From a virus, in the IMG/VR virus record IMGVR_UViG_3300035698_008918, positions 1-41,920 of that record: DNA of 41,920 nt, one strand, 5' to 3'. How positions within the stretch are numbered: position 1 is the first letter of the stretch; each line of letters opens with the position of its first letter. A program made the translations under genes and the position numbers. This document shows positions 1-6,113 of this stretch, piece after piece. The notes below the pieces were generated by a model. That model saw nothing but the letters and a program-made list of their open reading frames with translations, was not told the origin of the DNA and searched no databases.

Positions 1-118
1 AACTCCTGTGACTACTGTGACTCCTGTAACCACTGTAGCTCCTGTAACTCCTGTGACTACTGTGACTACTGTGACTCCTGTAACCACTGTAGCTCCTGTA
101 ACTCCTGTGACTACTGTA
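1..118 (+). repeat. degenerate 9-bp tandem repeat (ACTCCTGTG-like)
   Basis: About thirteen 9-bp units of the form ACT[C/A]CTGT[G/A] lie end to end, with the TGT core unchanged. The array begins before the window. It encodes C-x-x units in frame 1 and T-P-V/T-T-V units in frame 2. Such a repeat can change length by slippage in 9-bp steps without breaking either frame. Confidence 0.85.
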
Positions 119-495
119 AAAATCTTAAAATGACTGAGTATAATATCTTTTGTTATTCTGAAGAATTTAACAATGAAGACTCATTCCAACAAAAGAGATA
201 TAGAACTTTTAATAAGGAAGTAGGAAAAGAGCGGTATCAAGAAATAAGAACGCTAATTAAATATGATATACTAAAAGATTTAAAACTAGAACTTAATAAT
301 ACCTCATGGGAGGAGGCTTGGAAAAAAGTGCTTACAAATAAACAAGTTATAAGATTATCAGAAATACCTGAATTCGATAAAGAAATATTTGAATCAATAA
401 CGGGAATATCAGTCGACGATAATATAAAAGATGAAGTAATGACATTAAAAGAGGTTTGTAAAGAACTAGGAAGAACTATTAAAATAATAAAATAA
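1..495 (+). CDS. Cys-every-third-residue repeat protein, 5' end outside window
   Basis: The reading frame is open from base 1 to the TAA at 493-495. About 39 residues read as a C-x-x array (units such as DYC, DSC, NHC, SSC, NSC). A non-repetitive domain of about 120 residues follows, rich in Lys, Glu and Ile, starting near KNLKMTEYNIFCYSEEF. Cys is invariant at every third position while the other two positions vary among N/D/S and S/Y/H. That pattern fits a very short-period solenoid or a metal-binding array. The array runs directly into the downstream domain in the same frame, so the ATG at 130 is probably an internal Met. If 130 were the true start, the product would be 121 residues with no repeat. 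A second frame (2-133) is also open and would read Thr/Pro/Val repeats ending at a TGA that overlaps ATG 130. I do not recognise a function. Confidence 0.55.
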   Translation, partial: NSCDYCDSCNHCSSCNSCDYCDYCDSCNHCSSCNSCDYCKNLKMTEYNIFCYSEEFNNEDSFQQKRYRTFNKEVGKERYQEIRTLIKYDILKDLKLELNNTSWEEAWKKVLTNKQVIRLSEIPEFDKEIFESITGISVDDNIKDEVMTLKEVCKELGRTIKIIK

Positions 496-517
496 CTATT
501 AACTAAATCTAAATAAC

Positions 518-1045
518 ATGGAATCTAAAGGCTACTTAAAAAGTTATATCACTCATGGCGTACACCAAGTAAAGATACTTAAGCTGTTTGATATTAAAGA
601 AGCAATGAATACATTCTCCGGTAACATGGAGAAATCCCGAGGTGCTACAGTGCAATGGGCTGATGATATATTCACTGTTTACTTCAAGGAAAAGGATTTT
701 TATATGCTTGAAGAAGGCGTTACTCTTATGGCTATGAAAGAAATATATAAAGATAAACCATACATTAAATGGAATGTATCAGGAGATGTAATGACTCAAC
801 GACAGAATATCGGTGCTCCTAAGATGATTGATAAGGAGAAAGGTGATGTTAAGGCTAAACAGTATGCTAGTGCTGATAAGGAACGTGAATTATCTATCGT
901 TACTCAAAGTATGATGCATATACCAGGACATTTTACAGAGAATTATGGAGATGGTGCAACAAATACATGGGAAGACTACTGTAAACTAAGCATTGGTCAC
1001 GCTAAAGAACTATTAAAACTCGTTAAAGAAGATCTCAATGAATAA
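518..1045 (+). CDS. unrecognised 175-aa phage protein
   Basis: Starts at an ATG preceded by TTAACTAAATCTAAATAAC, matching the TTAACT-type leader seen throughout the window, and ends in TAA. The product is a mixed alpha/beta, soluble-looking protein with no signal peptide or membrane segment. Its middle (residues 100-135) is rich in Lys and Gln, and its C-terminus is helical. It overlaps the next gene by 8 bp, so the two are probably co-translated. Position beside a coiled-coil gene in an early-type module would suit DNA metabolism or recombination, but no diagnostic motif is visible and I assign no function. Confidence 0.85.
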   Translation: MESKGYLKSYITHGVHQVKILKLFDIKEAMNTFSGNMEKSRGATVQWADDIFTVYFKEKDFYMLEEGVTLMAMKEIYKDKPYIKWNVSGDVMTQRQNIGAPKMIDKEKGDVKAKQYASADKERELSIVTQSMMHIPGHFTENYGDGATNTWEDYCKLSIGHAKELLKLVKEDLNE

Positions 1046-1451
1046 CCCCTTAGAAGAAATCGGTGTAATAATGAAGTCTTACTATGAGGATAGTGTAGGA
1101 ATGGGTATTGATGCCCTCCTTAAGACTCAAGATAAGCTTTCAACCTTAAGCTACTACACTGCTGAGCTATGTTCTAGCATGAGAGATTCACACAACGAAC
1201 AGAAGGCAGCCTTAGAGAGGAGTTTGATCTCAGGAGAGAAGAAGTATAGGGATGAAGGTGTAGGGACTTTAGACGCTAAAACTGCTGCTAAGTTTGATAA
1301 CGTACAACAGTTTAAAGATAAAGCACAGATAGAAAGTGATTATAAGAGGTTGAAGAATATATTGTCACAGGTGAATAAAGTTTTAACAGCAATACAGCAA
1401 CGCATATCTTACCTTAAGAAAGAGAAAGAAGAATTTAAGCTTACACGATGA
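1038..1451 (+). CDS. helical coiled-coil protein, 137 aa
   Basis: Begins within the last codons of the preceding gene and ends in TGA overlapping the next ATG (ATGA), so it sits inside a translationally coupled run. The sequence is almost all helix, with charged heptad-like segments at residues 55-137 (for example KRLKNILSQVNKVLTAIQQR). No catalytic motif or membrane segment is visible. Small coiled-coil proteins of this type often act as partners of the neighbouring gene product in phage early operons; that role is inference only. Confidence 0.85.
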   Translation: MNNPLEEIGVIMKSYYEDSVGMGIDALLKTQDKLSTLSYYTAELCSSMRDSHNEQKAALERSLISGEKKYRDEGVGTLDAKTAAKFDNVQQFKDKAQIESDYKRLKNILSQVNKVLTAIQQRISYLKKEKEEFKLTR

Positions 1452-1591
1452 AACTAACATCAAAACAAATCGCCGCTCGGAAGTTCATACGTAACCTTAC
1501 TAAACATATTACTTATCCTAAGAAAAATAATATTTATAATTTAATAAAACTACCTAATGACACAACTAATAAAAATCAAGGAACAACTTGA
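1448..1591 (+). CDS. small basic protein, 47 aa
   Basis: A short ORF whose ATG overlaps the upstream TGA stop (ATGA) and which ends in TGA at 1589-1591. The product begins MKLTSKQIAARKFIRNL and is rich in Lys, Asn and Thr. Support is the tight stop-start overlap and codon use like its neighbours. It overlaps the start of the interrupted gene at 1557. Function unknown. Confidence 0.5.
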   Translation: MKLTSKQIAARKFIRNLTKHITYPKKNNIYNLIKLPNDTTNKNQGTT

Positions 1592-1946
1592 AGTAGATAT
1601 CAACAAGCTTAATAAATTAAAATAGAACGAAACAGTAAAAAAATACATAGAATTAATAAGACAAGTCGAAACATTTGAAAACTATATTAAAAAAGAAGTT
1701 GCTCAAAGCGGAGTAAAACTTGAATACTTTAGCGTTTTAGATGACTCTTATGTGCAGTTTGTCCCACAAGCTAGAAGTAAATACAAAGTAGACACAGAAG
1801 AAGTTAAAGAAAAGTTTGGTATTGAATATATAAAAGAAACAGTTGATACAACTTCTTTAAAAAAGACTCCTGAAGAACTTTTGTACTTACAAGATAAAGA
1901 AGAAAAAACACTATATGCAACTAGGAGATTAAAAAATAATAAATAA
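1557..1946 (+). pseudogene. small gene interrupted by in-frame TAG
   Basis: An ATG at 1557 opens a frame reading MTQLIKIKEQLEVDINKLNK and reaches a TAG at 1623-1625. The same frame then continues for 106 sense codons to TAA at 1944-1946, in a Lys/Glu-rich composition like the N-terminal part. The later part has no good start: its first ATG (1752) lies deep inside and lacks the AT-rich leader found before real starts. The whole therefore looks like one gene of about 129 codons with a nonsense codon at position 23 (CAG or AAG to TAG would explain it). Readthrough cannot be excluded, but TAG is used as a normal stop elsewhere. Function unknown. Confidence 0.6.
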
Positions 1947-1969
1947 TTTATATCCTAACCCTAACAAAA

Positions 1970-2059
1970 ATGAAGACTCTACTTCTAAGCCTACTAGCCA
2001 TTATATTGGGGTTTATGACAGGTGAACTTATTTTATTACTAATACGTTTGTATGATTAA
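1970..2059 (+). CDS. tiny membrane protein, 29 aa
   Basis: Too short for routine gene calling. It starts MKTLLLSLLAIILGFM and is nearly all hydrophobic, consistent with a single transmembrane helix. It ends in TAA at 2057-2059 and overlaps the start of the next tiny membrane gene by 8 bp. The series of three such genes just ahead of a signal-peptide/transglycosylase gene suggests holin or lysis-accessory proteins. That role is inferred from context only. Confidence 0.5.
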   Translation: MKTLLLSLLAIILGFMTGELILLLIRLYD

Positions 2060-2132
2060 CTCCACCGCAAGAATCTTTGCAATCTTAACAGTGTTTTTCT
2101 TATTACAATCAATTTACCAATTAATCTTTTAA
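2052..2132 (+). CDS. tiny membrane protein, 26 aa
   Basis: Begins inside the end of the previous small gene (ATGATTAAC) and ends in TAA at 2130-2132. The product, with core IFAILTVFFLLQSIYQLIF, is one hydrophobic helix with a short polar N-terminus. It is the second of three tandem mini-membrane ORFs spaced 3-10 bp apart or overlapping. It is probably part of a lysis cassette; assignment rests on context and hydrophobicity. Confidence 0.45.
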   Translation: MINSTARIFAILTVFFLLQSIYQLIF

Positions 2133-2134
2133 CA

Positions 2135-2281
2135 ATGCCAAAAATAGCAGCAATGATTTATTTTTTAGGTCTAACTACTAACTTATTAATATTAATTAAC
2201 AATCCATCTCTTGTAACACTAAATGCTTTTATCTGGTGCTTCTTAGCAAATTTTTTATTATGGCAAATAATTACCAATTAA
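2135..2281 (+). CDS. small two-helix membrane protein, 48 aa
   Basis: Starts 2 bp after the preceding stop and ends in TAA at 2279-2281. Two hydrophobic segments (about residues 5-20 and 29-46) are separated by a short Asn/Pro-containing turn (INNPSLVT), a layout compatible with a small holin with two membrane helices. It lies 10 bp before a gene with a signal peptide and just upstream of a lytic-transglycosylase domain. Holin is the best guess, without family-level proof. Confidence 0.5.
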   Translation: MPKIAAMIYFLGLTTNLLILINNPSLVTLNAFIWCFLANFLLWQIITN

Positions 2282-2291
2282 CTTTAACATC

Positions 2292-2549
2292 ATGAAAAAA
2301 AACGCCCCTTATTTATTTATTATAGCACTTGTATGCTTCGCTTCTCTGTTCCTAGAAGCTTCACTTGCTAACGGTAAAGAAACACCTAACGAGCAATGCC
2401 TAGAAGCTCTAGGAGACGCTTATGATTCTATTGATGACTTATCTCATAAGTTTGATATAGAAACACGTATCATGAGAGATGATATTAAATACAGAGCTAA
2501 CGAACTCCGAACCACCATGGGTTTAGCTCAGCCTCAGTCCACAAAGTAG
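2292..2549 (+). CDS. signal-peptide N-terminal part of split lytic transglycosylase
   Basis: The ATG follows TTAACTTTAACATC. Residues 1-27 form a clear export signal: Lys-Lys, then a hydrophobic stretch (YLFIIALVCFASLFL), then ASLA before NG. A short charged helical stretch follows, and the frame closes with TAG at 2547-2549. Moving back by one base near 2543-2546 gives an open frame that continues directly into the transglycosylase domain at 2627-2851. The natural reading is one exported enzyme of about 185 residues split by a -1 shift (programmed, mutational or a sequencing error). Taken alone, this part could also be a short exported lysis protein. Confidence 0.6.
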   Translation: MKKNAPYLFIIALVCFASLFLEASLANGKETPNEQCLEALGDAYDSIDDLSHKFDIETRIMRDDIKYRANELRTTMGLAQPQSTK

Positions 2550-2851
2550 GAACTGGGGCCAAAGAAGACGCTATACTTAGTTACGCTTATGAAATAAGTG
2601 GGAAGAATAAAGACTTCATTTATACTATGGTAGCTGAGAATGGGTTGGTTTCTACTGATAGAGTAGGAGTCACAGGAGACCTGGGATTATGTCAGGTATC
2701 CCCTTACTATCACCCTGAAATTACCAATGATCCTAGGTTTCAAGACTGGTCTTGGCAAGTAGAACAGTGCTGGAGGTTATACAGCGGAGGTACAAGATTT
2801 TATGCTTATGACGTAAGACATAAAGTAAAACATTTAATACAATTTAACTAA
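2546..2851 (+). CDS. SLT-like lytic transglycosylase domain lacking its own start (frameshifted)
   Basis: The frame is open from 2501 to the TAA at 2849-2851. The listed start is where it would join the upstream signal-peptide frame after a -1 shift; there is no ATG before 2627. The domain carries AENG (the probable catalytic Glu of lytic transglycosylases), then GDLGLCQVSPYYHP, matching the SLT pattern G-x-x-G-h-x-Q, then DPRFQDW and CWRLYSGGTRFYAYD. The role would be murein cleavage during lysis. Starting at ATG 2627 would remove the helix before the catalytic Glu, so a fusion with the upstream part is more sensible. A few residues between AENG and GLCQ seem fewer than usual for the family. 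Confidence 0.65.
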   Translation, partial: VGTGAKEDAILSYAYEISGKNKDFIYTMVAENGLVSTDRVGVTGDLGLCQVSPYYHPEITNDPRFQDWSWQVEQCWRLYSGGTRFYAYDVRHKVKHLIQFN

Positions 2852-2860
2852 TTAACTACC

Positions 2861-3004
2861 ATGAAATTAACAAAAGAACAAAAAGAAGAGTTAAAAGAAA
2901 TTAGCACTGATCCTCTTATGTTTACGCTTAGAACTAAATCGTTTGCATAATTAAGATTAGCTAATTTTGATAAAGAATTTGTAGATGATATATTAGACCT
3001 ATAA
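2861..3004 (+). pseudogene. small gene interrupted by in-frame TAA
   Basis: The ATG follows the typical leader TTAACTAATTAACTACC. The frame reads MKLTKEQKEELKEIS and reaches TAA at 2948-2950. Without a break in frame it continues LRLANFDKEFVDDILDL to a second TAA at 3002-3004. The post-stop part has the same acidic-helical character and no start of its own. A 47-codon gene with a single nonsense change (for example CAA or AAA to TAA) explains this best. A 29-residue functional peptide is the alternative. Function unknown. Confidence 0.5.
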
Positions 3005-3045
3005 ACAGAAGTTTTTATTAAATCTATTAATTAACCTTAACTACC

Positions 3046-3420
3046 ATGAAAAAAACTAAAGAGTTTATTTTTTCTATTCAATCCAATTTCAAAGACCACA
3101 TGCCTAAAGTGTTTCCTGCTCCTGATCTTAAGTCAGCTGTAGATAACGCTGCACATTACCTTAAAGCTTCTATGCTTGATCTTAGTATAGATGAGATCCA
3201 TGATAAGATCCTTAAAGCTGGGTTCATCTGTAAAGAAATGAACCGGCAAACTAAAGAAGAGATCCAGAAGGATATACTTCTTGTTAGAGCTAAGATAAGG
3301 AAACTACATATCCTTGGGCATTTAGTGGCTGTTAGACATCACCAGAAGATCCTTAAGGAACTAACAGATAAACTTGATGCTGTAGATGCTGCTAAGTCAA
3401 CTAATTATTCTGGAGCATGA
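3046..3420 (+). CDS. unrecognised helical protein, 124 aa
   Basis: Starts after TTAATTAACCTTAACTACC, a double copy of the leader motif, and ends in TGA overlapping the ATG of the next gene. The product is helical and Lys-rich, with a His-rich segment at residues 95-102 (HLVAVRHH) and a C-terminal helix LKELTDKLDAVDAA. No domain is recognised and there are no membrane segments. Confidence 0.85.
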   Translation: MKKTKEFIFSIQSNFKDHMPKVFPAPDLKSAVDNAAHYLKASMLDLSIDEIHDKILKAGFICKEMNRQTKEEIQKDILLVRAKIRKLHILGHLVAVRHHQKILKELTDKLDAVDAAKSTNYSGA

Positions 3421-3632
3421 AAACCCATCTATTCATAAAATACTCTGAACCAGATCACGCTAAATCATATTCTGATTATGTTTATGAAACTAAAGATCCT
3501 GATACTATCTGGGAATACGAACATAGGAATAACCCTTTAGAAGGACTTTATGCTGAATGGAAAATAAACCAGAATAAATACGGAAGCTTATGGAACGACT
3601 ATAAGGATTTCCATATGGGCCATAAATACTAG
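3417..3632 (+). CDS. unrecognised acidic/aromatic protein, 71 aa
   Basis: Its ATG overlaps the upstream TGA (ATGA), so it is translationally coupled. The product is rich in Tyr, Trp, Asp and His (for example YAEWKINQNKYGSLWNDY). It ends in TAG at 3630-3632, abutting the stop of the convergent endopeptidase gene at 3633. Reading TAG as sense would push the product about 30 codons into that opposite gene, which argues for TAG being a true stop. Function unknown. Confidence 0.8.
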   Translation: MKTHLFIKYSEPDHAKSYSDYVYETKDPDTIWEYEHRNNPLEGLYAEWKINQNKYGSLWNDYKDFHMGHKY

Positions 3633-4175
3633 TTATTTTTTCATACCTCTTAGTTCTTCTACTTGCTTAACCGCTAGCTCTTTCTGTTTATCTGTACCAA
3701 AGTTATGCATGTTCTTAAGTGAATAGATACAAGCATCAAGTAATTGTTTTTGTTCGTCTGTCATAATGTTTTTATAGTTAATGTATTCTTCCGTATCTTT
3801 ATCCGGTGTATACGATCTACTGTACTGGAAATGTGCTAGATCTTTACCCCATAGATCATACCCCCATTGGATATTAAATTGTTTAGCTATATTAGCTACA
3901 TGTCTCCATAAAGAGAAATCCTTAGGGTATAACTCTTTTCCCCTGAACGCTATGTCTACTGCTACCCCTTCACAATGGAGGCTGTTTAAAGTCCATGTGA
4001 CGATTGGGCCTGGAGTTGTTCTTCCCTGAGCGTAAAGTTCTTTCTGTCTAGCCTTGGTTCTCTTGGCTTCTGTAACGAATACATCGAACCCTCTATTGTT
4101 ACACTCTTCTATCCATTTAATAGCGAATGATTGGAACGGTTTAGATAATTTTGTAAGGTCTCTATCGGTATTCAT
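3633..4175 (-). CDS. M15 (VanY/Ply500-type) peptidoglycan endopeptidase
   Basis: A 180-residue protein with the M15 zinc-peptidase signature. SLHCEGVAVD places zinc ligands at His67 and Asp74, HFQ supplies the third ligand His115, and Asp112 just before it fits the catalytic acid. The family cleaves the L-Ala-D-Glu or D-Ala cross-link region of peptidoglycan. No signal peptide is present, so export would need a holin. The last 50 residues are a helical, Gln/Lys-rich tail of unknown role. As the most promoter-distal gene of the leftward late block it most likely acts as the endolysin. A virion-associated hydrolase is the alternative. Confidence 0.88.
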   Translation of the reverse strand: MNTDRDLTKLSKPFQSFAIKWIEECNNRGFDVFVTEAKRTKARQKELYAQGRTTPGPIVTWTLNSLHCEGVAVDIAFRGKELYPKDFSLWRHVANIAKQFNIQWGYDLWGKDLAHFQYSRSYTPDKDTEEYINYKNIMTDEQKQLLDACIYSLKNMHNFGTDKQKELAVKQVEELRGMKK

Positions 4176-4209
4176 AAGTAAAGATTAAATAGTAAAAACT
4201 ATTTTTGTT

Positions 4210-6093
4210 TTAGTCTAACACAATAGAAGCACCAGCTGCACCAGCCCCACCAGCAGCTCCTGCTGCCAGATATTTACTAAGGGTTTTAAGTTTAGCTGCT
4301 GTTATTTTTCTGTTTGTTATTATATCATCTACTATTTCTTTAGGAAGTAATTGCTTAAGAAGAGTTCCTTCTTTCGTAATTTCATCTTGAGTTAGTAAAT
4401 CTTTAATCTTTTTTAGTTTAACTTTACCAGCATTATCTATAACCATAGCATGTAGTTTGAATGCTATTGATTTAGGTCCTAATGCTTTCTGTATCTTCCT
4501 ATCTTCTAATAACTGACTAACCCTTGGATCAAAAGGTTTATCTTTTATTATCTTATCTAGTTCTCTAGTATTAAGTATAGTATCAGGGGTTTTAGTTATC
4601 TTTACACCATGTTCTTTCAAAGTATCTTCTAACCCTTCCCTGAACTTCTTACCATCAACAAATTTACCAGCCAGGTTTTTTCTTTCTTTACCCATAAGCT
4701 TCCCCACTTTTTTCTGCTGTTGTCTTATCTTCTTGATAAACTTAAATTTATCATCAAAGGTCTTCAGGCTATCTATTTCTTTTAGTACACCTTCAGGTAT
4801 TTTTTCCATCTTACTTATTGTACTTGATATCTTAGACAAGTTCTTAGACTGCTGGGTTACTGTGATAACATCTCCTAATTGAGAAAACTTATCATTTAGT
4901 TTCAAATATTTAGGACTAGCATTCTTTAGAATAAACCTCTTTGTTTTACCTGCTACCATACTAGACACTCCTCCTGGGGGCATCATTTCTGATAACCTTG
5001 TAGTTGTTCTTGCTACATCAGCTCTAGAAACCTTTTCAGTTGTTTCATTAAGCCAAGCCTTAACTACTTCTTTCTCCACACGTTCATCAGCAAACCCTGA
5101 CTTATGGAAATCAGCCTCCACTTTTTCACCAAGTATTTCTTCTTTCTTTTTAAACTCTCTTAACAACTCTTTACTTGTTTCTTTTTCTCTTAATTTAGAT
5201 TCTTCAAAAGTCTTAGCCTGCTTCTCTGCTTCAGCAAACGGTTTTTTAGTTTTTTGTAGAACCTCTTTCTTAAGTTGTTTTTCTCTTTCCCCTGTAACCT
5301 CAGCTATGACTCCTGGTTTTTTAGGTTTAGTCACCTTCTGAAACACTGTTTTTTTAGGTAATAACTCTTTACCCAGTTCTTTTACAGGTGCTAATGCTTC
5401 TCCAGCAGCTCCTAAAAGAGGTTTCAATCTTTTAACAATTGGTTTTCCAACTGCCTTTGCTCCACTCACCGCTGCTCCTGCTTCTAATAGATTTAATGCT
5501 CCTCTGACTCCAGGGGTTTCTTGTCCTTTTTCTATAGCAGCAACAGTTGCTTCTATAACCCCAGGAATAATAATATCCTTATATGTATCAACTACATTCT
5601 TTATAAAAGGGTGAGCTCCTAGATAACTCTGAACTCCAGCCACTCCTTTCTCTAACTTTTCATCTATTGCCTGCTTTGTCTTTTGTCCTGCTTCAGTCTT
5701 TATAAATTCCGCTCCTGCAAGCTTATATCCTTCAATGGATTTACCTATAATAGCCTGTTGAGCTGCTTCAATAGGTGCTGCAAGAGTAAGAGCTGCTCCT
5801 CCAATTACATCTAATCCACCAACCGCTTTACCAAACTCTGTCTTAGATCCTTTAGCAAACTCTTGACCAGCTTTAGCTGTTTCAATCCCTCTGCCTGCTA
5901 TTTCTTTAGTTTTACCTACAAATCCTTGAGCCGGTTCAGGTTCTACTGTTGGCTGGTCTATATTTATTCCTTTATCTTTCATAGCCATAGACCATTCTTT
6001 AGCGTATTGTTCACGCTTCTCTCTGCTCCAGCCTTGAAATTGCAACTGGTCAAGCCTTGCTTTTAATTGTGTTCTGTTTACTGGGAGTGCCAT
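4210..6093 (-). CDS. large internal/ejection-type virion protein, 627 aa
   Basis: The first ~40 residues are polar helix (LKARLDQLQFQGWSREKREQYAKEW). A long Ala/Gly-rich amphipathic region at about 60-220 follows, then Lys-rich helices to ~590, and the C-terminus is a hydrophobic Gly/Ala stretch (KYLAAGAAGGAGAAGASIVL). Such amphipathic, membrane-seeking composition is usual for podoviral internal proteins ejected into the host envelope (the P22 gp7/gp20/gp16 class), and its place beside two other large helical genes fits. No catalytic motif is seen. Assignment as an ejection protein is inference from composition and context. Confidence 0.6.
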   Translation of the reverse strand: MALPVNRTQLKARLDQLQFQGWSREKREQYAKEWSMAMKDKGINIDQPTVEPEPAQGFVGKTKEIAGRGIETAKAGQEFAKGSKTEFGKAVGGLDVIGGAALTLAAPIEAAQQAIIGKSIEGYKLAGAEFIKTEAGQKTKQAIDEKLEKGVAGVQSYLGAHPFIKNVVDTYKDIIIPGVIEATVAAIEKGQETPGVRGALNLLEAGAAVSGAKAVGKPIVKRLKPLLGAAGEALAPVKELGKELLPKKTVFQKVTKPKKPGVIAEVTGEREKQLKKEVLQKTKKPFAEAEKQAKTFEESKLREKETSKELLREFKKKEEILGEKVEADFHKSGFADERVEKEVVKAWLNETTEKVSRADVARTTTRLSEMMPPGGVSSMVAGKTKRFILKNASPKYLKLNDKFSQLGDVITVTQQSKNLSKISSTISKMEKIPEGVLKEIDSLKTFDDKFKFIKKIRQQQKKVGKLMGKERKNLAGKFVDGKKFREGLEDTLKEHGVKITKTPDTILNTRELDKIIKDKPFDPRVSQLLEDRKIQKALGPKSIAFKLHAMVIDNAGKVKLKKIKDLLTQDEITKEGTLLKQLLPKEIVDDIITNRKITAAKLKTLSKYLAAGAAGGAGAAGASIVLD

Positions 6094-6113
6094 ATTAATA
6101 AAATTAAATTATA

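Noticed and set aside
1-118. CRISPR array
   Set aside because: The repeats are contiguous 9-bp coding units without spacers. No CRISPR-type repeat-spacer pattern was seen anywhere in the window.
1623-1625. Amber (TAG) recoding to Gln, as in some crAss-like and other phages
   Set aside because: TAG ends several genes plausibly: 3630 directly abuts a convergent gene, 29738-29743 is a tandem TAG TAG, and 38135 lies before the next start. In-frame TAA and TGA also occur in other small genes, so one reassigned codon does not explain the pattern.
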